The translations under genes were made by a program, and so were the position numbers. From positions 62,001 through 126,000 of the forward strand of contig AP026179.1 of the NCBI GenBank assembly GCA_030295235.1: DNA of 64,000 nt. Reading direction: 5' to 3'. Below are positions 42,280-52,720 of this stretch, piece after piece; position 1 is the first letter of the stretch; each line of letters begins with the position of its first letter. The DNA comes from Fistulifera solaris. Lineage: Eukaryota > Bacillariophyta > Bacillariophyceae > Naviculales > Stauroneidaceae. Below the pieces are notes generated by a model, which did no database searches, had not been told where the DNA came from, and saw only the letters and a list, made by a program, of their open reading frames with translations.

Positions 42280-43722
42280 TCAAGGCATTATTATTGTTTG
42301 TGCCGATTTCTTGGCCAAGGAACAAATTCCACACGTCTTTGGACAACTCTTGGCAGCAAACTCGCCCTTACATGCGGTAGCCTGGTAAGATTGATTGTTC
42401 GCCAACCAGGCACACGTCTCATAGCCAATCTCGTAATTGATGAAAATAGCGGCACCCGGATCGTCTTGACATACAGCATTGCAACGACCACACACACGAG
42501 GGCAATGTTTGTAACCATCCTTTCCGGCTGCACACAATTCCTGTTGCAATGCGGCTTTCATCGATAACCATTTGCAACTTTGGTAGCCATAAGCGTCGTT
42601 TATGAAAAAGAAGGCCGATTTGTCGTCGACACAATACGCCCGTAAAGGGCTCACATCACCACCACAGACTCCACACGACAAGGCACATTCGTCAGCAATT
42701 CCGAATTCTTCATCAAAACACAGAAAATCATGTAAATACGGAAAATTGAGCAGAATGTCACAATCACCCGTGTCTTGACACTCCGTGGGCGGTTGTGTTG
42801 GAACTCGATGATACGGTATCGGTGCAATCAAAACGGGTTGAAAGTCTGTCGGAGCACGCGTGCGAGGCCGGGTGATCGTGGGTAAATCCACCGGAATGGG
42901 CTCGAGCCCCACCGAAGGAGCACGTGTCGTCGTAGGATTCATAGTAGGAGATTGCGTTTCTTCCGGGATTCTTCGCATGGTAGGTGATGCTGTCGAGAGA
43001 ATGGGCGCAGATGTTGTGGCGAGTGGTGATGCAGAGGGAGCTTGAGTGCGAACGGGGACCGGAGCGGGGATTGAAACGGGAATAGCAGTAGGTGTGGTAG
43101 GTCCATCTGGTAGACCAATAGATATAGGCATAAGAGGAGCGGTTGGAGCTCGAGTAGTCGTAGGATTCATGGTAGGAGATTTTGTTTCTTCTGGGAGATT
43201 TCTTGCCGTTGGTGATACTGTAGAGAGGATGGGTGATGATGTTGGAGAAATAGTAGGCACGGACTCGATTCTCGTAGGCGGTCTTGTGGAACCCACGGGC
43301 GATGAAACGGGAGAAGGGGAAATAGGAGAAGGTAAGCTGCTGGGAATCATCGTGGCGCTGGAAGGCGCGGACGAGACGTCGATTTCCGACGGTGGCCCAA
43401 TATTACTACCACGAGGTGGATCGCTTCTGCCTTCAATTGTTAAATAACTGGCAAGAGCAATCACCGATGCCAGAACGACTATCAAAGCCAGTCCTATGAC
43501 AAGTATACGGAATGCTCGATGATGTCTCCCTCGGTTTGGGCGGTGGTGCATTCTATGCGTTTGTTGTTGTTTGGAGGGAGGCGGTGGAGGCAACGAGCCA
43601 TGCCCTCCACTGGTAAAACTGTCTCGTAGTTGTTGCCGTAATACTTCCACTTCGGAAGCTTCGACTGGATTATCATCATTTGGCTCAAATGAGTTGTCGT
43701 CTAACATTCTTTCTTCGGACAT
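42280..43722 (-). CDS. membrane protein with three ShKT-like Cys modules (array member d)
   Basis: A 480-residue intact ORF from ATG 43722 (MSEERML). It differs from its neighbours: a short cytoplasmic part (EVEVLRQQLRDSF, poly-Pro, basic His/Arg stretch), one transmembrane helix (ILVIGLALIVVLASVIALA), then a long Thr/Pro/Ser stalk with a duplicated block of about 90 residues (PEET-SPTMNPTTTRAP seen twice). The C-terminal 150 residues hold three cysteine modules in a row: a shorter one (CQDTGDCDI...ECALSCGVC), then CVDDKSAFFFINDAYGYQSC...CPRVCGRC, then CQDDPGAAIFINYEIGYETC...CPKTCGIC. It lacks the TPETYDE segment and the Cys tail, so it is the most diverged member. Confidence 0.85.
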   Translation of the reverse strand: MSEERMLDDNSFEPNDDNPVEASEVEVLRQQLRDSFTSGGHGSLPPPPPSKQQQTHRMHHRPNRGRHHRAFRILVIGLALIVVLASVIALASYLTIEGRSDPPRGSNIGPPSEIDVSSAPSSATMIPSSLPSPISPSPVSSPVGSTRPPTRIESVPTISPTSSPILSTVSPTARNLPEETKSPTMNPTTTRAPTAPLMPISIGLPDGPTTPTAIPVSIPAPVPVRTQAPSASPLATTSAPILSTASPTMRRIPEETQSPTMNPTTTRAPSVGLEPIPVDLPTITRPRTRAPTDFQPVLIAPIPYHRVPTQPPTECQDTGDCDILLNFPYLHDFLCFDEEFGIADECALSCGVCGGDVSPLRAYCVDDKSAFFFINDAYGYQSCKWLSMKAALQQELCAAGKDGYKHCPRVCGRCNAVCQDDPGAAIFINYEIGYETCAWLANNQSYQATACKGEFAAKSCPKTCGICSLAKKSAQTIIMP

Positions 43723-44353
43723 GATCGCTACTAGATCTTCCCCCAACTTATTCAATCGCGTTGAGTCGTAATCAAGCGTTCTGTTTCGCGATTTGAGACG
43801 GCCCTTGCAGCTGAAGTAGTTCTCGCAAAAAAGCTTTCTGGAGAATAGGTGACGTGGGGCTCAAGTCTTCATGAATGCTAGCTCCGCATAATGTTTTGAC
43901 GCTTGTCAAGAGCGATTGGGTGATGTCGAAAGAAACTTTCGCTTCTGTTGGACGTTACTTTGCCAGTAACAAGGTCTCCCTCTCATGGATGATCAAAATA
44001 TCATATATGGTTTAAATAGAGAGTAAATGATTCCCGCTATGCGGAGTTGATTCTTTATTACGTAAGCGCAATGTTTCAAAGCTTGGTTTTCTTATAGAGG
44101 CTTTGCTGTTGTTACATTTCTCCATCCAATGGGCACGTTTCGGTTTTGGCGCGAAGGGGTGAAGCACGAGTATCCGTCACAGTTCAACGTAAAACTCTTC
44201 GACACAGGGGCAGTAAATAGTAGAGACAATCGAGTCGTGTGTCGTGCGTCGCGCTTCGCTCGCCACATCTGTCCGTACGGTACTCGTCCTCCACCGCGCC
44301 ATTTTGGTCACAAAAATCGCGCTTTCTCTTTGTTTCTTTCTTCTTTTTTTTTT
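43723..44353. other. spacer between array members d and e
   Basis: No gene. Contains a T-rich run (44341-44356) at the 3' side of member e, which could act in its 3' end formation. Confidence 0.45.
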
Positions 44354-45885
44354 TTAACACGGGAGCAATTCGCAGATATTCAATATACATACACGACAGA
44401 GAAACGGAGGAGGTTCTTCGCCACCACCATCATCATTATCGTCGTCGTCGTCGTCGTCGTCGCCATCATCAACTGGTGGAGGGGTAGCTTCCGTGGGAGA
44501 TGGGACGGGAGCGCTGGTCGCCACTGGTACGGGAACTGGTGGTGGGTTTACTACGGGAACAGGAGCTGCAACAGGTCTTGGCGTTGGTGGAGGCACCGGA
44601 CGTGGGGTAGGATCCGCTACCGGCTTTTCGACGACAGGCCGCCGCGTAGGGTCGGGAACTGGTCTCGGCGTTGGTCGAGGGACGGGCGCAACTGGTCTCG
44701 GTGTCGGTGCAGGCACGGGTCTTTCCACAACAGGGCGTCGGGTAGGGTCGGTAGCTGGCCTTGGCCTTGGCGTTGGCGGAGTGACGGGCGCAACGGGTTG
44801 TTGCGTTGGATTTGGCACGGGCCTCTCGACAACGGGGCGTCGGGTAGGGTCGGCGACCGGTCTTTCCATCACTGGTCGTCTCGTTGGATCAGCAACAGGT
44901 ATTTCCGCAACGGGTCGTCGAGTTGGGTCTGCGACAGGGCGTCGAGTGGGATCCGCCACCGGTCGTTCAAGGACAGGTTGTCGGGTTGGCAAAGCAGCAG
45001 GTGTCTCTTCAAGACGTTCCGAAGGAGCTGTGGATGGAACATCAGAAGGAGAATCCGATGAAGAAGTGACTTCCTCACACACACCGCAAGTCGCAGGGCA
45101 CCACCGGTAACCATCGTTCTCGGGCAAGCACATGCGATCACGATGAGTCAAATTGCTTTGTAAAAGATGCAGTTTTGTTCACCAACTTCCTCATTGATAT
45201 TGAAGATTTTATAGGGATGATCTGTGCAGTTACCATCCGTCCATTCAATCGATTTTGTCGGTGAAGCCGTTGGAGGAGATGTGATAATGGTGCCGAGATC
45301 GGGAAATTCTGCACCAGATTGCGATGGCATCTCATCCTCTTGCGCCAGAAAGCTTCCCACGGCAACAGCGACGGCAGTCACCAAAATGATAGACAAAATC
45401 AAAATTACAATACCCAGTCGTCCCGGAGTCAGCCTTTCTCGGTAAGTTCCTGCCGGTGCTTTCGCGTCTTCTTCTTCTTCAGGAGAACCGAAGAGGGCGT
45501 TTGGCCGGAAACTATTCGACTCGTCGTCATTCTCACCGTATACGTTCTCGTAAGTTTCGGGTGTGCTGCTGGTCTTATGATTGGAGGCAGATTTGTCGAG
45601 CTGCTGCTGGATGCCATTGTAAGATTCGGCAAAGATACTATCACCACCCAAGCTTTCATCCGCAATCGAAATAACATCATCTTGCTTCAACTCGATATTT
45701 GCCGGTACAATAATACCAAATTCTCTCATAACTCTCGCTCGTTCCGCTTGAAGCTCTCGACGGAACTCTTCTTCGTCCTCGTCGACGCCCTGGAACACGG
45801 CAGGGGTGGTATCATTCTGCAGATTGTTGCCGGAGTCCGTGTAAACAGCGGATATGAGTGAATCTTCATCCTTCTTACGCTCCAT
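44354..45885 (-). CDS. type II membrane protein with ShKT-like Cys module and DPTRRPV stalk (array member e)
   Basis: About 510 residues from ATG 45885 (MERKKDEDSLISAVYTDSG). Cytoplasmic: DEDEEEFRRELQAERARVM, REFGI, ISIADES, TPETYENVYG. LTPGRLGI then a transmembrane helix (VILILSIILVTAVAVAVG). The cysteine module has CTDHPYKIFNINEEVGEQNC and GYRWCPATCGVC. The stalk is built of repeats of VADPTRRPVVERP type, at least ten copies, changing to PTPRPV and then Pro/Val. An acidic run (DDGDDDDDDDDNDD) precedes the PFLCRVCILNICELLPC tail. The frame changes once at the A4 run 45162-45165, at the same place within the cysteine module as in member c. Confidence 0.75.
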
Positions 45886-46883
45886 ATTTACCAAAACAAC
45901 ATTAATAACAATAATGAAATCAGTTTTTGTTACACCTCCCTTTTTTCAGCAAGGGCTGAGACTAAGAATTCTTTTGTTGGAAGAGAACAGTTCAATGGCT
46001 TGATTTTCGCTAAGATAGAAAGAACATCGCTGTTCGCCTTGTTTGTGGGTCTCATGGCGTAATAAAGCGCGACAAAAATGAGGAGAGAAGTCCGCCCTCC
46101 CTACTCTCACATCGTATTTCCAGTGATACAGTGGGCAAAAGGTGCTTCCAACGGAAACTAAAACAAGTCATGTTCCAACAGTTAAAACCTAACTAAACAA
46201 CCAACGGAGAAATGCAATTATTGGACTATTAGATAGGGGCAATGGTCTAATCCTAATCCTACTGGTACATAGCTCAATGCTTCTATTTATTGGTCACCTC
46301 TGTCCTATGTGACACGTGACAATTCTCTCTTTATGCCTCAGTTCTCCAGTTTCATGTAGCTGAAAGTGTTGCCAAAGAACGTTCACGAGATTTCATACAG
46401 TCAGTTGAGATTGGGCTCGACAGAACTGATACTACGTAATTCGCAATTCCGATTTATGTTGCACACTACCAGGTATTGTGTGCCATACTTTGTAGACATT
46501 CGCCTTTTGCTTATTGGGGTCTTCGTCCGGTACTCAGAACTAGAATGAACGTTGATCCACTCTTATGAATTCAATATCTATACGACATACGACTCCTAAA
46601 ATTAGGTATCCTGAACATCCTGATTCAGGTACCGGCCAAACGAGGAACGGAAAAGAATTTTTCTTTGCGCTGCTTCGCTGCTGTTGCAGTTTGTTCCAAA
46701 AGAGCTGTCAAGAACTCTTTCTCAGGTTCCGGTTGAGCAAATGCCAGAGCATCTTTCCCAACTTTTCCGGCGGAGTATTAAAACAATTCCTTCATTTGAA
46801 TCTTTTGACTATCTACTGGGCTGTTCCTTTGAATCAGCAACTCGAAACTGACAGCAGCATTGCTCTGAAAACGTGTAACCACA
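45886..46883. promoter_or_regulatory. divergent spacer, array member e / DGD copy 2
   Basis: About 1 kb between divergent starts. It holds CAGGTACCGGCC near 46627 and CGGAGTATT near 46772. No gene supported. Confidence 0.45.
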
Positions 46884-49235
46884 ATGGAGCAAAGATGGCG
46901 AAACGCGCGTTCTATAGCCATTTTATTTTGTTTCTGGTTAATGGTTGCTTCAAATGATGCCAGTTTGGGTAAACGAATAGCGCATTTGGTTCCTTCGCGA
47001 GGAGGTGCGTTATCGAATACAACAGAGCAGCAGGATGAAACAGAATCAATGTGTCAAGAGGAAAACATCATGTTTCCGTTAACAAATCATAGCCATAGAA
47101 AGTCACTGGATGTAACGACGAGCGATACAACAAACTTAAAACAATCTACTGAAGATGAAAGCAACGAAATGGTTTGTACGGATAGTCCGCTCACGAGCGC
47201 GCGGACCCTGGAACGAAAAAGGTTACAATTTTTTGATCGCATGGCATGGGTTTCCGAGATGTGGATGAGAAAAGAACACGATGCATCCCTGCATTCTTCC
47301 AATACAAATGTCACTGCGATTACACCGGAATCCGATCTGCGTTTACCGGACCGTCATTTCCATATCGTTACCACCGCCGCATTGCCTTGGTTTACCGGTA
47401 CGGCTGTCAACCCGACTTTGCGAGCCGCCTATCTACATCGAAAGGCGCAAGAAATCAACAATAGTACAGATCAGTGGGTCACTTTGGTTGTACCATGGCT
47501 CGAATTACCGCAAGACCAGAAGCAGTTGTATGGTGAAATATTTTCTACGCAGCAGGAACAAGAAGAGTTTATTCGTTCTTGGCTCAGTGACAAAGCAGGC
47601 ATGCCGGATGTAGCTGATCCAGAGACAGGTTTACGGATTCTATTCTATCCAGCTCGTTATCACAGTGGCTTATGCTCTATTTTTGCGATGGGGGACCTAC
47701 TTCACATGATTGAAGAGAAAGGTGGCCCTATGGATGTTTGCATTCTGGAAGAACCCGAACATGTTAACTGGTTTCGTGCTCCAGGAGACGGATGGACGAT
47801 GAAATACAAGTTCGTCGTCGGAATAGTTCATACCAGTAAGTCTTGGTAGCCATTCGACCCGATACATGTTTCATGGGAATATTTCTCACCACCGTTTCTG
47901 ACTATATTGTCACGTCGAGCAGATTATAAAGAATACGCGAGCTCTCATTATTCAGGGCTGTGGACAGCTCCTGCGATATCGATGGTTTCGTCGGCTATGA
48001 TCCGGGCATACTGTCATAAAGTTATCAAATTGTCACCCGTGCTACAGAGTTATGCCCCAGAGAAAGAAGTTGTTTCAAATGTCCACGGCGTCCGATCAGA
48101 ATTTATCGATGAAGGTCTCCGACGAGCATCCACGTACCATCCAAGAGAAACTGAGAGTAGTTACTCGCCCACACAGAAAACAGATGCATACTTTGTGGGA
48201 AAGCTTCTTTGGGCCAAGGGTTTGGACATCATGCTAGACCTGCAGGATTATTACAAACAGCGCACAGGGAAATATTTTTCTATCGATATTTATGGCAGTG
48301 GCCCCGAACAGGAAGCGATACGTCGCGCTTTTCATGGTCGCCCACGTCGAGCCGAGGAAGGAGAATCCAATAGCTCTAATGCCAGTCGTAAGCGCCCAAG
48401 GAGTATTCTACAAACTACTTTGGCACTTTTCGGCGGTAATAGTCCGAGTCAGATGAAGGAAGATGAGACGAAGGCTGGGGCAGATACGACGCCGACATCT
48501 CTATTCCCTATGGAAATCGACTTTTCATCTTTTGAAACTTTTAGCGAAAAAGCGAAAGAGCACTTTGCGAAGCTGAGGCAAGAGTTACCTCAAACATTTG
48601 CAGAACTGCGAAGACAGGCTGTACCAGCTGAATTTCGAGGTCGAGTTGATCATGCTGAATTGAAAGATTACAAAGTTTTTGTAAATCCTTCCGTCTCCGA
48701 GGTTCTTTGCACTACCACTGCTGAAGCTCTGGCCATGGGAAAATTTGTCATCATTCCAGTTCATCCATCCAATCAGTTCTTTTTGAAATTTCCAAATTGC
48801 TTGGCATACCGAGACAAGTTTGAATTTGTGGCCAATCTACGATGGGCTCTCAATCACGAGCCAGAACCCCTCACACCTGAGTTGGCACAGCAATTTACAT
48901 GGGAAGCCGCGACCGAGCGTTTTATGGATGCTGCTGCTATTACCGAAGGCGAAGCTCGCGAGCGAGAGCGATCGGGACGGTCGAAAATGGACGAGCGCAT
49001 TGCATGGTTCCACAATGAACTGGGTAAAGGTGCAACAGGAGATATGCTACGCAAGATTTGTGGAGCGGGCCCCGTCAGTCATCAAGCTAAATACTTGCAG
49101 AAGCAATTGATGGAAGGGGAGAGTGACGAGGGAGAAGAAGATGAAGATGATGGGTTGAGTGCAAAGTTCCGCCGATCATCTTTCGCCGAGGCGCTTCGAG
49201 CCACTGTGGGAGACTTGTCTTTGTTTATGCAATGA
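46884..49235 (+). CDS. digalactosyldiacylglycerol synthase-like glycosyltransferase, copy 2
   Basis: Exons 46884-47835 and 47923-49235 with an 87-bp GTAAGT...GCAG intron at the same codon as copy 1; 754 residues, frame intact. The N-terminus (ILFCFWLMVASNDAS) is hydrophobic, as in signal-peptide-bearing or envelope-anchored proteins; copy 1 starts without it. Enzyme motifs: HIVTTAALPWFTGTAVNP, CILEEPEHVNWFRAPGDG, GIVHTNYKEY, KEVVSNVHGVRSEF, YFVGKLLWAKGLDIML, IDIYGSGPEQ, VNPSVSEVLCTTTAEALAMG. The insertion between GPEQ and GRVDH differs completely from copy 1. GT4 family enzyme making DGDG from MGDG and UDP-galactose. Different leaders suggest different membranes or import routes for the two copies. 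Confidence 0.93.
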
Positions 49236-49434
49236 AAGGATTGCTGGATTCATGTATCAGTATGTTTTAACAATCTATGTTGCTATCGCTACGAATTAGA
49301 AAACAACCGGCATATTACGCTAAAGCGATACTAATCACTATCTAAATTTCAATGTCCGAATATGGCGCTCGCTTGGCACACTGGGTCAATGCAAAGAAAC
49401 ATAAATTCGTGATCATTGTTAGTGTCATACTTTT

Positions 49435-50372
49435 CTATCGGCGTCGTCTTCGTCGCATCGATTCCGGCCGAATCAGCATCGAGTCGATCAGCCAGCACGA
49501 ATCATCTTCTTTGCCGGTTGTTGACAAAATAAAGTTGACCGAGACAGTATCCAGAGGACCGGGACCCGTTTTCAAACGCGCCGTGAAGAAAGCTTTCTTC
49601 CCATCGAAACTGTAATCCCCCCTTGTCAATGGAAACACCTTGGTGCTGAAAGAGAACTTTGTATTCGGTTTCTTTCAAGAATTCGGCATACTCGGCCGGT
49701 GTCAATCCTTCTTCATTTTTGATTTGTGATCCCGATGAACTATATCCGAAAAGGATCTCGACACCTTTGTTCGTAGTCGGATTGTCATTGTTGAGCAGCG
49801 ATTCGAGGACTTGCAGCACAACTTCACCGGCCGTTAATTCCGAGTCGGGGACCGTGAGAGGTGGCTGATAGACTTTGGGAGCCTCCTCTTCCTCCTCCTC
49901 CTCCCTCGTCGTCATCATCATCATCTTCTCGAGCTCCCTTGACAAAATCCACAAATCCACCGGCGGTATCAAGTACGCGTTCTTTGACTTCTGAGTACAA
50001 CTGATCATTTGTCAAACTGACATTCCCCGCCAATCGATCTCCAACGTCTCCTGTATCATAACCGAGAAATGCATTAATCGCTCCTTGCGGAATGTTGGGT
50101 TCGGGTTCATCATCCTCTTCTTCTTCATCGTCATCATCCTCGTCCTCCTCATCTTCCAAGAGATCGTTCGCATTCAAATCAATGCCTTTTTGTTGGGCCA
50201 AACGGAAAAACTCGGCGGCCAAATTGGCTCCATCTCCTTGATCCGGACTGTCTTCATTACTGCTGTAAGCGTTCAATCTTTGACATGTTGTTTTGTGTAT
50301 AGTCATTAACGACGTAAAGGCGACGGATATCGTGAGAATAAGCAGGAAACAAATCAATCGAAGTGATGTCAT
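49435..50372 (-). CDS. probable plastid-targeted protein of unknown function
   Basis: About 311 residues from ATG 50372. The leader MTSLRLICFLLILTISVAFTS has a signal peptide ending in SVAF, resembling the A-F junction of diatom bipartite plastid presequences, followed by a basic/hydroxylated stretch. A very acidic segment (EDEEDEDDDDEEEEDDE) and a second Glu/Asp run flank a short helical domain (GAINAFLGYDTGDVGD). The C-terminal 130 residues are compact: TVPDSELTAGEVVLQVLESL, GLTPAEYAEFLKETEY, KVLFQHQGVSID, ARLKTGPG and SCWLIDSMLIRPE. The last part resembles an NTF2-like cone fold, but I am not sure. Frame changes occur at CCC 49903-49905 and C6 49617-49622, each explained by one extra base. 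Confidence 0.65.
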
Positions 50373-50653
50373 CTTGGATGATTCGGGGCGCAAAGCGAAT
50401 GGTGTGTTATTTGTCTGGAGTGTGCTCTTTCACTTATTGAGATTTGTGAAGATAACTTGCAGCGACATATATAAGTTGCTGAAGTTCTTTTATTACAAAT
50501 GGCAAATACCAGTTCTTGTTCTCCAGTAGGATGATGAATTGTAACGCTTCTTGCTGGTCACTTGTCAGTGGCCAAAAACGAGACGCCATCATCGCGAGAC
50601 CCCTTTGCAGTTCGCGATCTTTTCACGACCTTTTCTTTGCGTCAGCGAAAAGT

Positions 50654-50867
50654 AGTGAAGATGAATGGGCAATCTCGTTCAAGTATACGTGACTGACTGA
50701 TACACGAGTTAGTAGAAAAGTGCGACGTCATCGGAATGACTTGTTGCGATGCAACACCAATCGTAGATAATCTTTAATGTGTTAGGATTGACTTTGTTAT
50801 TCGAAGTTGTATCGTTGTTTGCGGATATTGTTGTGATATTCGCTTGAGAATCTCGTTTATTATCGCT
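50654..50867 (+). repeat. 5' LTR
   Basis: 214 bp, starting AGTGAAG and ending TATCGCT. It lacks canonical TG/CA ends but has AG...CT termini. Matches the 3' LTR throughout by eye. Confidence 0.93.
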
Positions 50868-50880
50868 GGTTATGAGCCCA
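50868..50880 (+). other. primer-binding site
   Basis: GGTTATGAGCCCA directly follows the 5' LTR. It is complementary to the anticodon arm of an initiator-type tRNA-Met (GGGCUCAUAACC), not to a tRNA 3' end. This is the half-tRNA primer use known from Drosophila copia. Confidence 0.65.
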
Positions 50881-51059
50881 GATTCACGGCGCGATTGCTG
50901 GATCTGTTTTGATAGACGAGATATTGAATGCCAACACGGCGAACAAGAAGTGCTGACCCACCACGAGCTCGGCAACAAGAGGAAATACCTGCTTTGAGAG
51001 AAGAAGTGGGTGAAGAGGAAAAGGAAGAAGTCTTTGAAGAGCGAATTGTCGCTCTTTTG

Positions 51060-52720
51060 AAGACGTAAACGAATCGAACGAATTGGAACCTGAACAGTTG
51101 GAACTGTTGACCAAACCGACTGGAACTGACAACATGGCCGATCAGTTTGATTATTTGAGCAATCATTTGGATGGAGAAGCGCCTCCGGCGACAGTTCTAA
51201 GCGTCGCTGAGCAGTTAGAAGGGAATAACGAATTGAACGAATTGGAACCTGAACAGTTGGAACTGTTGACCGAACCGACTGGAACTGACAACATGGCCGA
51301 TCAGTTTGATTATTTGAGCAATCATTTGGATGGAGAAGCGCCTCCGGCGACAGTTCTAAGCGTCGCTGAGCAGTTAGAAGGGAATATTCCGTTCCCAAAG
51401 AAAGACAGAAAGGACTTGAGTACTAAGGAGTACAATTATCTTCAGCGAGCATGCCACGGAAGGGATTGAACCGCAGTTTGATTCCATGGATACTGTGAAT
51501 TTGAAGGTTGCAGCCTCGGGCGGAGACATTGGCGAAGTGGTATCGTGTGGATCTTCGTATCGGGACATTGCGGCGAGAAAATGCGGATGTACGACATGTT
51601 GGATGTTTTTGACATTCCGACCGGTTTCGTGCACCATCCTGGATATGGAATTGAGGTCCCGGCGCCAGATGCAAAGCTTGTTTCGCTTCTTTCAGCGTTA
51701 TTCGGGAAGTGAGCATGGAGAATATTAAAAAGCATTCGGTGTTTTTGGCGAGTGTTCCTCGACAGAAATACAAAAGGGAAAATTTGGCTTGGTCTGGAGA
51801 ATTGATTCTCAACAGTTGTTCTGAAGAGCTTCGTACGAGGATCGAAACTCAGGCGCAGGGGCTTCCGGAGATTCATCGGACTGGCCCGGTGTACTTTAAA
51901 ATGATGATGGAATTCGTTGTTGTGCGTGATTCGGCGACGCTCCGTGGATTGATTGATCAGTTTGAGAGCTTAAGTGTGACCGACTTTCCTGGTGAAAATG
52001 TTCGCAGTTACTGCACGGTTGCACATGGTGTGTTCAATATGCTTTCGAATGTGGATACGTTTACAGGAAATGCGACTGTGCCTGACTTTGTGAATATTAT
52101 CGAACGTTCACTAGTCAAAAGTTCGACGGAAGAATTCAACCGCAAGCTTACTACTTTCAGAGCTGTGGCAGGAGATAGTTGCACGGTGGAAGATATTACT
52201 ACAAAGGCCAACAATCTATATTCTGGGTTGATTGGTGCTAGTTTGTGGGCAGTGGCGATGGAAAGGAAGAGACCGGATTCTTTACTGGAAATTGCTACAA
52301 CTGTGGGAAGGAAGGCCACATGGCCAAGGACTGCAAAGCGCCAAAGAAAGAGAATAATAATGAGCGCGATGGTCGTGGAGAAGGCCGTGGAGGTCGTGGT
52401 CGAGGAAGAGGCGGTCGAGGGAGGTCGTGGAGGCCGAGGTGGCGGCAAGCAGAACGATAAGTCCGGCAACCAAGGCGATAAAGACCCTTACCGCACTCCC
52501 CCCAAAGAAAGGAGAACCTCATAAGAAGGTTATTGATGGGAAAACGGTCTATTGGTGTGGTCGATGCAACAGATGGAACGATCATGACACCGACACGCAT
52601 CGTGCTATGGTGGCTAATTTTGGATCGGACGATTCTGCAAAGTTGGATGGCAAGAAGAATTCGAACTCCGACGGGAAGCATCAAGATAAAGAAGGTGGTC
52701 AAGGAAATTCACCGGCAAGT
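51060..52720 (+). pseudogene. gag region of the copia element
   Basis: Contains two tandem 159-bp units near its start (about 51076-51393), the copia gag core, a CCHC knuckle (CYNCGKEGHMAKDC, about 52294-52335), a Gly/Arg-rich stretch, and a second Cys/His motif (WCGRCNRWNDHDTDTH) of a kind I associate with diatom copia elements. Broken, as noted for the whole element. Confidence 0.75.

Noticed and set aside
44129-45061. 310-codon + strand ORF opposite array member e
   Set aside because: Arg/Trp/Gly-rich antisense of the DPTRRPV stalk repeats.
49352-49615. 87-codon + strand ORF with a hydrophobic start
   Set aside because: Mostly antisense to the C-terminal domain of the plastid protein gene, which has the better composition.
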